A stretch of 64,000 nt of DNA from Phycisphaerales bacterium (GCA_029260515.1 JAJDDC010000014.1:1-64000); one strand, 5' to 3'; positions 10,386-20,588 are shown, counted from the first letter of the stretch. The notes: generated from the sequence alone by a model not told the origin. Program-made: numbers and translations.

Positions 10386-12284
10386 ATGGACGTCCAGGCC
10401 TGGACCTTCCTCATCGTCGGCGTCACGTTCGCGCTGTACATCGCCATCGCGATCATGTCGCGGGCCGGGACCACGGGCGAGTTCTACGTCGCGGGCAAGG
10501 GCGTGCACCCGATCGCCAACGGCATGGCGACGGCGGCCGACTGGATGTCCGCGGCGTCGTTCATCTCGATGGCGGGCCTCATCGCCTTCTCGGGCTACGT
10601 CGGGTCGAAGTATCTCATGGGCTGGACGGGCGGGTACGTGCTGCTGGCGTTGCTGCTCGCGCCCTACCTCCGCAAGTTCGGCAAGTTCACCGTGCCCGAT
10701 TTCGTGGGCGACCGGTACGACTCGCAGGTCGCCCGCGTCGTTGCGGTCGTGTGCGCGATCTTCGTGAGCTTCACCTACGTCTCGGGGCAGATGCGGGGCG
10801 TGGGGGTGGTGTTTAGCCGTTTTCTGGAGGTGGACATCACGCTGGGCGTGGTGATCGGGACGGGCATGGTCTTCTTCTACGCCGTCGTCGGCGGGATGAA
10901 GGGCATCACGTACACGCAGGTCGCCCAGTACTGCGTGCTGATCTTCGCGTTCACGGTGCCCGCGATCTACATCTCGATGCTTCTTACCGGGAACGTGATC
11001 CCGCAGGTCGGGTTTGTGTCAGATCTCGGCGGACCTGTCGGCGAGGGGCTGGCGGCGGGGCAGAACGTGTCGCTCTTGGACAAGCTGGACGGCCTGCACG
11101 AAGAGCTGGGGTTCGCGTCGTACACCGGGGCGCCGAGCGGGTGGCGGGCCCGGCTGGACATGTTCGCGGTCACGCTCGCGTTGATGGCGGGGACGGCGGG
11201 CCTGCCGCATGTCATCGTCCGGTTCTACACCGTCCCTAGCGTCAAGGGCGCCCGAGCCAGCGCGTTCTGGGCGCTGCTGTTCATCGCGATCCTGTACACG
11301 ACCGCGCCGGCGGTGGGGGCGTTCGCGCGGACGAATCTGCTCGAGGCCGTCCCGGGCACGTTCTACGACGCCGACGCCGCGCCGGAGGGCGAACGCGTCG
11401 TGCCCGGCTGGCTCAAGACCTGGGAGAACACGGGCCTCATCGCATGGATCGATAAGAACGACGACGGACGCATCGGCTTCACCAGGGGCGCCGCGTTCAC
11501 GAGCACGGCCAAGGGCAAGCCGATCTTCCTGGCAGACGAGTCGGGCGAGCCGGCGCGTGGCGCCCGCGGCCAGAGGCTGTTGCGGATAGACGAGGGGGAC
11601 GGCGAGGGCGGCGTCATACCCACAGAAAACGACAACGAGCTCTACGTAGACCGCGACATCATGGTCCTGGCAAACCCCGAGATCGCGGGCCTGCCCAACT
11701 GGGTGATCGCGCTGGTCGCCGCGGGCGGGCTGGCGGCGGCGCTCTCGACCGCGGCCGGGCTGCTGCTCGTGATCTCGACCGCGGTCAGCCACGACCTGCT
11801 CAAGCGGGTGCTGTTGCCCGGGATAAGCGAGAAGAACGAGCTGTGGGCGGCACGCGGCGCCGCGGCCCTCGGCGTCGTGTGCGCCGCGCTGCTCGGCATC
11901 TACCCGCCGGGTTTCGTCGCGCAGGTCGTCGCGCTCGCGTTCGGGCTGGCCGCGTCGAGCTTCTTCCCGGTCATCGTGCTCGGCATCTTCTCCAAACGGA
12001 TGAACCGCCAGGGCGCGATCGCGGGGATGGTCAGCGGCATCGGCTTCACCGGCGCGTACATCGTCTACTTCAAGTTCCTGGGCGGCACGAGCGACGAGCT
12101 GTGGCTGGGCATCACGCCCGAGGGGATCGGCTCGGTCGGGATGCTCGTGAACTTCGCGGTCGCGATCTGCGTGGGGCTGTGCTTCCCGCCACCTCCCGAG
12201 CACATCAGGCGCCTGGTCGAGGACGTGCGCGTCCCGCGCGGCGCCGGCGAGGCCCACGAGATGCAGGTCCCGCCGCCCGAGTAG
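10386..12284 (+). CDS. Sodium:solute symporter, acetate-type (SSS family)
   Basis: This is a multi-span Na+-coupled transporter with 12-14 helices. Family motifs include GKGVHPIANGMATAADWMSA near helix 1-2, FTYVSGQMRGVGVVFSRFL, AGTAGLPHVIVRFYTVPSVK and the helix with GLAAALSTAAGLLLVISTA. A long hydrophilic loop (about residues 320-425) separates two membrane segments, which is typical of the VC_2705-like acetate symporter subfamily that works with a DUF4212 subunit. The downstream acetyl-CoA synthetase makes acetate or another short carboxylate the likely substrate. In this family the gene is called actP when acetate transport is shown; that is inferred here. Confidence 0.9.
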   Translation: MDVQAWTFLIVGVTFALYIAIAIMSRAGTTGEFYVAGKGVHPIANGMATAADWMSAASFISMAGLIAFSGYVGSKYLMGWTGGYVLLALLLAPYLRKFGKFTVPDFVGDRYDSQVARVVAVVCAIFVSFTYVSGQMRGVGVVFSRFLEVDITLGVVIGTGMVFFYAVVGGMKGITYTQVAQYCVLIFAFTVPAIYISMLLTGNVIPQVGFVSDLGGPVGEGLAAGQNVSLLDKLDGLHEELGFASYTGAPSGWRARLDMFAVTLALMAGTAGLPHVIVRFYTVPSVKGARASAFWALLFIAILYTTAPAVGAFARTNLLEAVPGTFYDADAAPEGERVVPGWLKTWENTGLIAWIDKNDDGRIGFTRGAAFTSTAKGKPIFLADESGEPARGARGQRLLRIDEGDGEGGVIPTENDNELYVDRDIMVLANPEIAGLPNWVIALVAAGGLAAALSTAAGLLLVISTAVSHDLLKRVLLPGISEKNELWAARGAAALGVVCAALLGIYPPGFVAQVVALAFGLAASSFFPVIVLGIFSKRMNRQGAIAGMVSGIGFTGAYIVYFKFLGGTSDELWLGITPEGIGSVGMLVNFAVAICVGLCFPPPPEHIRRLVEDVRVPRGAGEAHEMQVPPPE

Positions 12285-12353
12285 GTTGGGTGTGAAGCCC
12301 GGTGCGGCCCGCCGCTATGCTGACCTCCCGACAAGCCAAGGGAGACACGTCAG

Positions 12354-14384
12354 ATGAGCGAGCACGGCGACAGCGGCATCGAATCGGGACTTCACGAGCG
12401 CCGCGTGTTCCCGCCACCCGATGCCGAGACGGTCGGCGCCCCCCGCTGGCTCGTGCCCTCGATGGACGAGTACAAGCGGCTGCACGCCCGCTCGATCGAG
12501 GACCCCGAGGGCTTCTGGGGCGACGCGGCCCGCGAACTGCACTGGTTCGAGCCATGGTCGGACGTCATGGACTGGGATGTGCCCGACGCGAAGTGGTTCG
12601 TCGGCGGCAAGACCAACCTGTGCTTCAACTGCGTCGATCGGCACGTCGAGGAGGGGCGCGGCTCGCGCGTCGCGATCGTCTGGGAGGGCGAGCCGATCGA
12701 GGACGGCGCCCCCGAGATCAGGCGCCTGACGTACGCCGACATGCAGCGCGAGACCTCCAAGGTCTCCAACGCGTACAAGAAGCTGGGCGTCAAGCCCGGC
12801 GACGTCGTGACTATTTATATGGGCATGGTCCCCGAGCTTGCGATCGCGGTCCTCGCGTGCGCGCGGATCGGGGCGGTCCACTCGGTCATCTTCGGGGGGT
12901 TTAGCGCACAGGCGATCGCCGACCGTGTCGTGGACGCGAGCTCGAAGCTGATCGTGACGTGCGACGGCGCCTGGAGGCGCGGGAAAGTCGTGCCCCTCAA
13001 GGCGAACGTGGACGCGGCGATCGAGCAGATCAAGGGCGACGTGGTCGAGAACGTGATCGTCCTCAACCGCTGCGCCGCCGACGTCTCGCGTGTCGATGGC
13101 CGCGACCACGACTGGGAGGCCCTCGTCGAGCCCGAGAGCGAGACGTGCCCGTGCGAGCCGCTGGACAGCGAACACATGGCGTTCCTGCTCTACACGTCGG
13201 GCTCGACGGGCAAGCCCAAGGGGATCGTGCACACCCTCGGCGGCTACATGGTCTACACGTACCTCACAAGCAAATACGTCTTCAACCTGATCCCGGGGCT
13301 TGACGAGCCCAGGCGCCCCGACTCGCAGAACGGGCAGCTCTTCTGGTGCACCGCCGACGTGGGGTGGATCACCGGGCACTCGTACATCATCTACGGCATC
13401 ATGCCCACGGGTGTGCCCTCGCTCATGTACGAGGGCGCCCCGAACTACCCGGGTGACGACCGTTTCTGGGACATCGCCCAGCGCCACAAGGTCACGCAGT
13501 TCTACACCGCGCCCACCGCGATCCGCGCGTTCATGAAGTGGGGCGAGCAGCACGTCGCCAAGCACGACCTGGGCTCGCTGCAGGTCCTGGGCACCGTCGG
13601 CGAGCCGATCAACCCCGAGGCGTGGATGTGGTACCACCGCGTCGTCGGCGGCGAACGCTGCCCGATCGTGGACACCTGGTGGCAGACCGAGACCGGCGGG
13701 CACATGCTCACCCCCCTGCCCGGCGTCACGCCCACCAAGCCCGGCTCGTGCACGCTCCCCTTCTTCGGGATCGACGCGGCGATCGTCGGGGAGGACGGCA
13801 AGGAAAGACCCAACAACTCGGGCGGCCTGCTCGCGATCCGCAAGCCCTGGCCCTCGATGCTCCGAGGGATCTTCGGCGACCGCGACCGCTATATCGAGAC
13901 CTACTGGTCCCGGCTGCCCGGCATGTACTTCCCGGGTGACGGCGCACGCCGCGACGAGGACGGGTACTTCTGGATCATGGGGCGCGTGGACGACGTCATC
14001 AACGTCTCGGGCCACCGCCTGGGCACGATGGAGGTCGAGAGCGCACTGGTCAGCCACCCTGCGGTCGTCGAGGCCGCGGTCGTCGGCATGCCCCACGAGA
14101 TCAAGGGCACGGGGATCGCCGCGTTCTGCACCCTCGGCGGCGGGCACGAGCCCTCGGACGAGCTGATCGCACAGCTCCGAGAGCACGTGGGCAAAGAGAT
14201 CGGGGCGATCGCCAAGCCCGATCAGATCCGATTCACGGGCGCACTGCCCAAGACGCGGTCGGGCAAGATCATGCGCCGCCTGCTCCGCTCGATCGCCGCG
14301 GGCGAGGAGAGCACGACCCAGGACACGTCCACACTCGAGGACTACGCAGTGCTCGCAAAGCTCCGCGAGTCGAAGGAGGGCTGA
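12354..14384 (+). CDS. acsA: Acetate--CoA ligase (AMP-forming)
   Basis: This is acetyl-CoA synthetase: acetate + ATP + CoA to acetyl-CoA + AMP + PPi. The 676-residue length is normal for Acs. Visible motifs are the P-loop [13 protein letters not shown] (about residue 279), the [18 protein letters not shown] segment [17 protein letters not shown], the acyl-pocket and adenine motif [11 protein letters not shown] (about 441), the hinge [18 protein letters not shown] (about 542-559) and the C-terminal catalytic lysine in [10 protein letters not shown], the site controlled by acetylation in other bacteria. ATG 12354 follows GGGAGAC. It is 70 bases after the symporter, and together they form an acetate uptake and activation module. 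Confidence 0.97.
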   Translation: MSEHGDSGIESGLHERRVFPPPDAETVGAPRWLVPSMDEYKRLHARSIEDPEGFWGDAARELHWFEPWSDVMDWDVPDAKWFVGGKTNLCFNCVDRHVEEGRGSRVAIVWEGEPIEDGAPEIRRLTYADMQRETSKVSNAYKKLGVKPGDVVTIYMGMVPELAIAVLACARIGAVHSVIFGGFSAQAIADRVVDASSKLIVTCDGAWRRGKVVPLKANVDAAIEQIKGDVVENVIVLNRCAADVSRVDGRDHDWEALVEPESETCPCEPLDSEHMAFLLYTSGSTGKPKGIVHTLGGYMVYTYLTSKYVFNLIPGLDEPRRPDSQNGQLFWCTADVGWITGHSYIIYGIMPTGVPSLMYEGAPNYPGDDRFWDIAQRHKVTQFYTAPTAIRAFMKWGEQHVAKHDLGSLQVLGTVGEPINPEAWMWYHRVVGGERCPIVDTWWQTETGGHMLTPLPGVTPTKPGSCTLPFFGIDAAIVGEDGKERPNNSGGLLAIRKPWPSMLRGIFGDRDRYIETYWSRLPGMYFPGDGARRDEDGYFWIMGRVDDVINVSGHRLGTMEVESALVSHPAVVEAAVVGMPHEIKGTGIAAFCTLGGGHEPSDELIAQLREHVGKEIGAIAKPDQIRFTGALPKTRSGKIMRRLLRSIAAGEESTTQDTSTLEDYAVLAKLRESKEG

Positions 14385-14388
14385 GACG

Positions 14389-16149
14389 GTGGGCGGCGAG
14401 GCGGGCGGACGAGTTGGCGACGACGGTTGCGGCGCCGCGGACGACGCGGGTGTCGTGCCTCCGCCGATCATCGGTCCGCCGCCCATCATCGGGCAGACGC
14501 GCCCGCTCGCGCCCGAGCCCGAGTTCTCCGCCTCGGGCGGCGCCTGGAACCCGTTCGATCTGCTCTTCCGACCGTGGCGATACTTCCGCGGCCCGGGCGG
14601 GCGGATGCCCTTGTGGGGGGTCGCGCTGCTCGCCTGGGTCATCGGTGTGGCGGGGATCGTCGAGTCACGCGAGTTGATGTCCACGTTCGGCGGCGCATCC
14701 GCGACATTCAACAAGGACTGGGGCGTTTTCTGGACCACGGCGGTGATGCTCGGCCTCATCGCGGGCGCCATGCAGGTGATGATCGGGGGGATGTGGTTCC
14801 GCTTCCGCGTGTACGCCAGCGGCGGAAGGGCCCCGGCGACGCGGACGCTGGCGATCTGGTCGCAGGCCAGGCTGCTCATCGCGGTCCCGACTCTCGTCGC
14901 GGTCGCCGCCTGGTCGTTCGCGTACGACACGCCCGAGGCGTACATGGCCCGCCCGGCGGGCGCGGTCGAGCTGGTTGTCTTCGCCATCCTCCCTATCTGG
15001 AGCGTCGTGGTCAGCTATCTGGGCGTGCGCGCGACGATGGAGGTCAAGAGGCTGGCGAGTCTGTGGTGGCTGCTGGCGCTGCCCGTCGGGTTTTTCGTGA
15101 CGATCTTCGGCGCGGGGCTGCTCTTCGGCCTCGTCTTGGGTCCGATGCTCGGTGCGCCCGCGGACGTCGCCAACCCCAGGCCCGTCAAGGACGAGCACTT
15201 CACGCTCCAGCGCCCCGCGAACTGGGGCGCCGAGCTGCAGGTATCCGAGGGCGGCGTCCCGGGCGTCTTCCTCACGCCCCCGCAGGACGCATCGCTGAGC
15301 CTGGAGATCTACTGGGACGACATGCCCGCCGCCGAACGCTTCGAGGAGATCTACGAGCACTACGAGTCCTCGGGTCTCCGCGCCGACGCGGACCGGACCC
15401 CGCTCTCACGCATCGGCCCGATCGAGGGCGAGGGCGAGCAGCGGATCGTGCGGACTGTGCTCGGCGCCCGGTACCGGTCCCGCCTGCTGCTCAGCCCCCT
15501 GCCCGACGGCTGGGTGCTCGAGATCCGCGACCTCACGCCCGCCAGCGCGGTAGAAGCCGTCGATCCCGGCACGGAGCTGGTCCTCATGACGCTCGAGATC
15601 AGGACCGACGCGGACTTTCCGGCCGACACCGACGGCGCATGGGAGCTGACCGGCGAGGAGTTCGTCTGCATGGTCCCGGGCGACTGGGATTGGTACGAGG
15701 AGCAGGGCGACGACGAGTCGTTCACGGCCGTGCAGCTCGTCCCACCCCAGGACGCGTGGGTGCGGATCATGGCCTACGACACCGACCTGCCCCCCGCCGA
15801 CGAGGCACTGGCGACGATCGAGATGTCCGCGGAGACCGACCCGTGGACGCTGCTCGAACAGATCACGCGCGACGACGGCGCCGAGGGCGCCTGGTTTGAG
15901 ATCGAGCGGGAGACGGGCGTCTTCCGCTGGGTGACACTCGTGTTCACAAACGGCGAGGGGCGCGCCCTCGAGGTGCAGGCCTCGTGGCTGCCCGGGCGCG
16001 AGGACGTGTTCATGCCCGGGCTGGAACTGGTGCTCGATTCGATCCGGCCGCGCGAGCGATCGGGGAGCGGGCAGGGTGTTGCCGAACCCGTCGCGCCCGA
16101 GTCTGGAGACGAGGTCGGGGACGAATCGGGAATGTCCGAGCCGCCGTGA
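14389..16149 (+). CDS. Yip1-like membrane protein with duplicated C-terminal domain, unknown function
   Basis: The GTG start lies four bases after the acs stop. The N-terminus is Gly/Pro-rich (PPPIIGPPPIIGQTRPL), followed by about five membrane helices (residues 80-270) with the pattern of a Yip1-type domain, starting after NPFDLLFRPWRYFRGPGG. The C-terminal 310 residues form two related modules of about 150 residues, each opening with a strand-rich segment (FTLQRPANWGAELQVSEGG; FVCMVPGDWDWYEEQGDDE), then TPPQDASLSLEIYWDD or VPPQDAWVRIMAYDTD, and closing with LVLMTLEIR or LVLDSIRPR. I do not recognise a function for these modules; they lie outside the membrane part. A role in acetate metabolism is not implied by proximity alone. 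Confidence 0.7.
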   Translation: MGGEAGGRVGDDGCGAADDAGVVPPPIIGPPPIIGQTRPLAPEPEFSASGGAWNPFDLLFRPWRYFRGPGGRMPLWGVALLAWVIGVAGIVESRELMSTFGGASATFNKDWGVFWTTAVMLGLIAGAMQVMIGGMWFRFRVYASGGRAPATRTLAIWSQARLLIAVPTLVAVAAWSFAYDTPEAYMARPAGAVELVVFAILPIWSVVVSYLGVRATMEVKRLASLWWLLALPVGFFVTIFGAGLLFGLVLGPMLGAPADVANPRPVKDEHFTLQRPANWGAELQVSEGGVPGVFLTPPQDASLSLEIYWDDMPAAERFEEIYEHYESSGLRADADRTPLSRIGPIEGEGEQRIVRTVLGARYRSRLLLSPLPDGWVLEIRDLTPASAVEAVDPGTELVLMTLEIRTDADFPADTDGAWELTGEEFVCMVPGDWDWYEEQGDDESFTAVQLVPPQDAWVRIMAYDTDLPPADEALATIEMSAETDPWTLLEQITRDDGAEGAWFEIERETGVFRWVTLVFTNGEGRALEVQASWLPGREDVFMPGLELVLDSIRPRERSGSGQGVAEPVAPESGDEVGDESGMSEPP

Positions 16150-16196
16150 ACCCGCGTGGCGTGCTACGCTGCGACGGCTTGAGGAGGTTATCCGCG

Positions 16197-17288
16197 GTGC
16201 GCAGGGACGCTCGATTTCGGGGACACATCACCGCCGCGGCTGTGCTGCTCGCTGGTGCGGCCGCGCACGCCGGCGATCCCATGGCGAGAATGTCACCCGA
16301 GCCGCCCGAGCCAGAAAGCGGCGGCATCCAGTCCGACGCCGAGCTGGCCGACAGCACCTGGCGCGTCAAGTACGTCCAGCTCATCTGGGACAACGACGGG
16401 GCGTACGTCAAGCTGTTCAACGAGTCGGACCGGCACTACACCAACGGCATCCGCCTGGACCTGGCCCTGGACCCCTCGGCCCGGTTCGAGGGCGGCGTGC
16501 GTCGCTTCACCGACGCCATCTGCCCGATCGACGACGCGAAGGTCGCCGCGGGCATCGTCATCGCCCAGCACATCTACACGTCCTACGACATCGCTCTCAA
16601 GACCCCGCCGCCCGGCTCGCGCCCTTACGCGGGCTACCTGTACGCGGGCTTCTACGTCCAGCGGTCCAACGATCGTGTGCACGACCACGCGGAGCTGGAC
16701 ATCGGGATCGTGGGCGAGGCGTCGGGCGCCGAGGGCGTGCAGACGTTTATCCACGCGCTTGTGCCCAGCCAGGAGAAGCCTCTGGGGTGGGGCACGCAGC
16801 TGGACAACGAGCTGGCGGTCAACCTCCGCCTCCAGCGCTCGTGGCGGTTCCAGAAGGCCGAGATGGGCTGGCTCGAGATGGACGCGATCCCGCGGGTCGC
16901 CGTCGAGCTGGGGAACGTCTTCGTCCGCGCCAGCGCCGATGCGACGGTCCGTGTCGGGCACAACATCCCCGACGACTTCGGCCCTCCCCGCCTGCTCGAC
17001 ACGACCGACGCGACCGGCCAGTGGCTGGGCGACTGGGGCGTGTACGCGTTCGCCCGCGCCGGCGCGCGGGCGGTGGCGCACAACATCTTCCTCGACGGCA
17101 ACACGTTCACCGGCTCGCGGTCCGTGGACAAACGCCACGTCGTCGGCGAGATGAGCTTCGGGCTCATCGCCCGCTACAAGCTCTTCGAGGCCGGGTACAC
17201 CGTGACCTGGCTGACCGAGGAGTTCGAGACCCAGGGCAACGGCGACGCCTACGGCACCGCGTTCGTCCGCCTGTCGGTCCGGTTCTGA
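16197..17288 (+). CDS. LpxR-family lipid A 3'-O-deacylase (DUF2219)
   Basis: This is an outer-membrane beta-barrel esterase family that removes the 3'-acyloxyacyl chain of lipid A. A signal peptide (HITAAAVLLAGAAAHAGD) precedes the barrel. Family hallmarks are present: IWDNDGAYVKLFNESDRHY with TNGIRLDL (the Asn-Asp and YTNG residues of the active-site cleft), PPGSRPYAGYLYAGF, PLGWGTQLDNELAVNL and a terminal strand ending in Phe (FVRLSVRF), as outer-membrane barrels do. The start GTG 16197 was chosen because a perfect GAGGAGG lies nine bases upstream; a GTG at 16146 overlaps the previous gene but would spoil the signal peptide. Its presence is evidence for a lipid A-bearing outer membrane. Confidence 0.85.
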   Translation: MRRDARFRGHITAAAVLLAGAAAHAGDPMARMSPEPPEPESGGIQSDAELADSTWRVKYVQLIWDNDGAYVKLFNESDRHYTNGIRLDLALDPSARFEGGVRRFTDAICPIDDAKVAAGIVIAQHIYTSYDIALKTPPPGSRPYAGYLYAGFYVQRSNDRVHDHAELDIGIVGEASGAEGVQTFIHALVPSQEKPLGWGTQLDNELAVNLRLQRSWRFQKAEMGWLEMDAIPRVAVELGNVFVRASADATVRVGHNIPDDFGPPRLLDTTDATGQWLGDWGVYAFARAGARAVAHNIFLDGNTFTGSRSVDKRHVVGEMSFGLIARYKLFEAGYTVTWLTEEFETQGNGDAYGTAFVRLSVRF

Positions 17289-17297
17289 GCCCGCCCG

Positions 17298-18065
17298 CTA
17301 CCCCCGCCGCCTGTCCTCGAACGACGCGGTCTTGAAGTTGGTGCGGTGCCCCTGGCGGAGCAGACCGTCGGACTGCTCGCCCCGCATGTACTTCTTCTCC
17401 CAGTCCTGCGAGCCGGTCTTGACGTTGTGGCGGATGATCTCGGCGCGCGACTTGACCGCCTCGACGTGCGCCTGGTGCAACGCAGCGTCCGAGCGGATAT
17501 CGAGGATCTCGGGCTCGACCGACTCGATGAGATCGAGAGGGAACGGCGTGAGCATGCAGATCGGGTCGCCCTTGCGGAACCAGACCGGGGCGTTGCGCCG
17601 CATGATCTGCCAGTTCATCGTAAAACTCATGTGCGACCAGTCGGTCTCGACGATCCCCTCGAGGGCCTGGAGGTTGTCCACCGGCGAGTTGGGCGGCCCG
17701 TGCACCCAGACGCCGTAGCCCTGGGTCGTGCGGAAGAGCCAGGGGAGCGTGAAAGTGATGATGCCCCCGCCGAAGTGCGAGCGGATGGTTTGAGACATCT
17801 GCTCTGCGTCGGCGCCCTCGTAGGTGATCTTGGTGTCCCCGGTCCCCATCTTGCCGTTCCATTTGGCGCTGAACGTGCACGGGGATTTGACGAGCCAGCC
17901 CGCCTGGTTGGCCATGTTCAGGGGCAGGCAGCGGTAGGGCGCCTTGCCCGGGAACTCGTCCATCCACCGGCGTTTGGGGCCCGCGGCCTCGAGCTCGTAC
18001 CCCGGGTTCGGGCCGACCTGGTAGGCCCGCAGGCTGATCTTCGGGTGCGTCGCGGGCTCTGGCAT
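17298..18065 (-). CDS. DUF6065 family protein
   Basis: The 255-residue protein starts at ATG 18065 with a beta-rich opening (ISLRAYQVGPNP) and contains LNMANQAGWLVKSPCTFSA, HFGGGIITFTLPWLFRTTQG, VWVHGPPNSPVDNLQALEG and FRKGDPICMLTPFPLDLIE, the pattern I associate with DUF6065, a cytosolic family without known activity. No signal peptide or membrane segment is present. The C-terminus is strongly charged and ends EDRRRG. It converges with the LpxR gene and diverges from purE, so it appears to be a single-gene unit. Confidence 0.75.
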   Translation of the reverse strand: MPEPATHPKISLRAYQVGPNPGYELEAAGPKRRWMDEFPGKAPYRCLPLNMANQAGWLVKSPCTFSAKWNGKMGTGDTKITYEGADAEQMSQTIRSHFGGGIITFTLPWLFRTTQGYGVWVHGPPNSPVDNLQALEGIVETDWSHMSFTMNWQIMRRNAPVWFRKGDPICMLTPFPLDLIESVEPEILDIRSDAALHQAHVEAVKSRAEIIRHNVKTGSQDWEKKYMRGEQSDGLLRQGHRTNFKTASFEDRRRG

Positions 18066-18143
18066 GGGGGCGCCTCCGTGCGATGATACGGACCGCGCCG
18101 GGGGCGAGGTCGGACGCTGCGCCACCGGCTACCCTTCGCGACT

Positions 18144-18635
18144 ATGGCACACGTCGGCATCATCATGGGCTCTCGCTCCGACTGGGAGACGATGAGCAAC
18201 GCGGCCACCACCCTTGACGAGCTGGGCATCGACCACGAGGTCAGGGTCCTCAGCGCCCACCGCACGCCCGACGAGGCGGACGAGTACGGCAAGACCGCCC
18301 GGGAGCGCGGGCTCAAGGTCGTCATCGCCGGCGCGGGCGGCGCGGCCCACCTCGCGGGCGTGATGGCCGCCAAGACCTCCCTGCCCGTCCTGGGCGTGCC
18401 CATGAAGACCAGCTCGCTGGGCGGGATGGACTCGCTGCTCTCGACCGTGCAGATGCCCGCGGGCATCCCGGTCGGGACGCTCGCGATCGGCAAGGCGGGG
18501 GCGGTCAACGCAGCGTTGCTCGCCGCGGCGATCATCGCGGTCTCCGACGAGACCGTCCGCGCGTCGCTCGAACGCTTCCGGGACGAGCAGACGCAGAAGA
18601 TCCTGGCCTCGTCGGACCCCCGCCAGCCCGCGTGA
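18144..18635 (+). CDS. purE: N5-carboxyaminoimidazole ribonucleotide mutase
   Basis: PurE class I converts N5-CAIR to CAIR in purine synthesis. Diagnostic motifs are [12 protein letters not shown] at the N-terminus, [14 protein letters not shown] with the catalytic His, [17 protein letters not shown] and [19 protein letters not shown] with [14 protein letters not shown]. The 163-residue length is standard. purK is not adjacent, which is unusual compared with many bacteria. It converges with the glycosyltransferase gene, with only seven bases between the stops. Confidence 0.95.
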   Translation: MAHVGIIMGSRSDWETMSNAATTLDELGIDHEVRVLSAHRTPDEADEYGKTARERGLKVVIAGAGGAAHLAGVMAAKTSLPVLGVPMKTSSLGGMDSLLSTVQMPAGIPVGTLAIGKAGAVNAALLAAAIIAVSDETVRASLERFRDEQTQKILASSDPRQPA

Positions 18636-18642
18636 TCGGGCC

Positions 18643-19389
18643 TCAGAACAAGTTGTACGTGACGATGCAGCGCAACGCGCTCAGCGCGTCGCGCCACCCG
18701 ATCTTCTTGCCCTCCTCGTACGTCCGCCCGGCGTACGAGACGGGGACCTCATAGATGCGCACGCGGCGCGCCGGCCCGCCCTCCACGGGCAGGCGCATCC
18801 TCGCGAGGCGGGCGACGATCTCGGGCTCGATCCCGAAGCGGTCCTCGCGGAGTTGCAGGCGCGACAGGACGTCCCCGGTGAACGCCTTGGTCCCGCACTC
18901 GATGTCCGTCAGGTTCAGGTTCGAGAGTGTGTTGCTCGTGCGCGTGATGAGCTTGTTGCCCACAGCGTGCCAGTAGTACAGCACCCGGTGCGTCTGGCCC
19001 AGGAATCGCGTCCCGATGACCGCGTCGGCCCGCCCGTCGAGGATCGGCGCCAGGGCGGTCGCGTGGTCCGCCGGGTCGTACTCCATGTCCGCGTCCTGGA
19101 CGATGACGGCGTCGCACCCGTCCCCGAGCGCCATCTCGAATCCCCGACGCAGGGCGGCGCCCTTGCCCTGGTTTTTTTCCGCGAGACTCGTGCGCACACC
19201 CTCACGCTTGCCCAGTTCCTGGGCGATCTCCCTGGCGCCGTCGGTCGAGCCGTCGTCGATGATGTAGATCACCCGTTCGCACGCGCCGCCGTCGGGTCGC
19301 GTGGGTGTGGGCGTCGCCTGCACACGATCGAGCGAGCGGGCGAGCAGCTCACGCTCGTTGTAGACCGGGATGACAACACCGATGCGCAC
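18643..19389 (-). CDS. Family 2 glycosyltransferase, polyprenyl-phosphate sugar transferase type
   Basis: This is a GT2 enzyme with a GT-A fold: VVIPVYNERELL at the N-terminus, IDDGSTDGAREIA, NQGKGAALRRGFEMALG, and the metal-binding VQDADMEYDPAD motif. The combination and length (about 248 residues, no C-terminal membrane helices) match dolichol/undecaprenyl-phosphate mannosyl- or glucosyltransferases. The later KAFTGDVLSRLQLREDRFG and EVPVSYAGRTYEEGKKIG segments are also typical. The start GTG 19389 puts the first strand at residue 2; TTG 19443 would add 18 poorly conserved residues. A role in glycosylation of exported proteins is possible but not shown. Confidence 0.88.
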   Translation of the reverse strand: MRIGVVIPVYNERELLARSLDRVQATPTPTRPDGGACERVIYIIDDGSTDGAREIAQELGKREGVRTSLAEKNQGKGAALRRGFEMALGDGCDAVIVQDADMEYDPADHATALAPILDGRADAVIGTRFLGQTHRVLYYWHAVGNKLITRTSNTLSNLNLTDIECGTKAFTGDVLSRLQLREDRFGIEPEIVARLARMRLPVEGGPARRVRIYEVPVSYAGRTYEEGKKIGWRDALSALRCIVTYNLF

Positions 19390-19452
19390 GACGGTGGAGG
19401 ATACGGCGGGTAGACGCCGCGGACATGCGGGGCGCCTGTCCAACCAGTCGCT

Positions 19453-20583
19453 TCAGCCGCCGAGGAGAATGCGGCGTTGGGGGCTGGAGAGGGCGAGGCC
19501 CTCGACGGCGCGCCGGGACTTCCACTCGCCGCGCGGGTGGGTGGCGCCGGCCCGGGCCGTCCCGGTCCATACGCGGAATCGGACGACGCGGTGTGTGGTC
19601 TGGTGGGTGAACTCGCCCGACTGGTGGGCGCCTTCGAACACCCCGGCGGCCCGGACTTCGGCGGGACTGGAGTGGCGATCGTCGCGCTCGAGCGTCGGCG
19701 CCTGCCACAGCCCGTCCCACATCCCCCCGCCGGTGCGTCGCTCGACGAGCAGGCGCCCGCGGGCGTCCTCGACGCGGGCGACGTCGCAGAACAGCTCGCG
19801 CCGCGTCGTCCGCGCCTTGGGCGCCGGGATGTGGTTCTGGAGACCCTCGGCGCTGGCGTGGCACTGGCCCTTGATCGGGCAGGACCCGCATCTCGGCGCG
19901 CGCGGCGTGCAGACCGTTGCGCCCAGTTCCATCAGCGCCTCGTTGAAAACACTGGGCGAGGCGGCTCGCTCCACGAGCGCGGCGCTGCGCTGCCAGATCC
20001 ACTTCTGGGTCTCGGGATCGTCCGGCGGGGTGTCGCGACCTTCGACCCGAAGAAGAACGCGTGCGACGTTGGCGTCCACGATCGGCGTGCGCACGCCGAA
20101 GGCCAGCGAGGCGACCGCGCCGGCGGTGTACCGCCCCACCCCGGGCAGGCGTCGGAGCGCCTCGGGCTCGTCGGGCACGCGGGCGGCGTGGTCCTCGACC
20201 ACGGCCCGGGCGGCGGCGTGCAGTAGGCGGGCCCGGCGGTAGTAGCCCAGCCCGGACCAGAGCGCCAGCACATCCTGCTCGTCGGCGTCCGCGAGGGCGA
20301 CCACGTCGGGGAAGCGGGCGATGAAGCCGCCGAACCGCTCGGCGACCCTCGCGGCCTGGGTCTGCTGGAGCATCAGCTCCGAGACCAGCGTCCGGTACGG
20401 GTCGCGGGGGGCGTCCGGGTCGCTCGGGCGCCAGGGCAGGTCTCTGCGGTTGGCGCGGAACCAGGCTTCGAGGCGGCGGGCGAGGGCGGCGTCGCGCCGG
20501 GGCTGGGATCGGGACCGGGATGGCGGCCCCGCTCGGGGGCGTGTGGGCGGAGGAGCGTCGGGCTGGCGGGCGGCGCGGGGCAT
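19453..20583 (-). CDS. mutY: A/G-specific adenine glycosylase
   Basis: MutY removes adenine opposite 8-oxoguanine. Visible parts: LVSELMLQQTQAARV with the catalytic Glu, the helix-hairpin-helix RLPGVGRYTAGAVASLAFG, the catalytic Asp in TPIVDANVARVLLR, and the iron-sulfur ligands C-X6-C-X2-C-X5-C in CTPRAPRCGSCPIKGQC. The C-terminal NUDIX-like domain that recognises 8-oxoG is present (from ELFCDVARVEDARGRLLVE onward). ATG 20583 comes five bases after the nifU-N gene and starts a proline/arginine-rich leader of about 30 residues. Length 376 is normal for MutY. Confidence 0.93.
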   Translation of the reverse strand: MPRAARQPDAPPPTRPRAGPPSRSRSQPRRDAALARRLEAWFRANRRDLPWRPSDPDAPRDPYRTLVSELMLQQTQAARVAERFGGFIARFPDVVALADADEQDVLALWSGLGYYRRARLLHAAARAVVEDHAARVPDEPEALRRLPGVGRYTAGAVASLAFGVRTPIVDANVARVLLRVEGRDTPPDDPETQKWIWQRSAALVERAASPSVFNEALMELGATVCTPRAPRCGSCPIKGQCHASAEGLQNHIPAPKARTTRRELFCDVARVEDARGRLLVERRTGGGMWDGLWQAPTLERDDRHSSPAEVRAAGVFEGAHQSGEFTHQTTHRVVRFRVWTGTARAGATHPRGEWKSRRAVEGLALSSPQRRILLGG

Positions 20584-20588
20584 CCGGG

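Noticed and set aside
12315..14987. A 890-codon minus-strand frame opposite acs
   Set aside because: It is the antisense shadow of the acetyl-CoA synthetase gene; the product is low-complexity and has no family motif.
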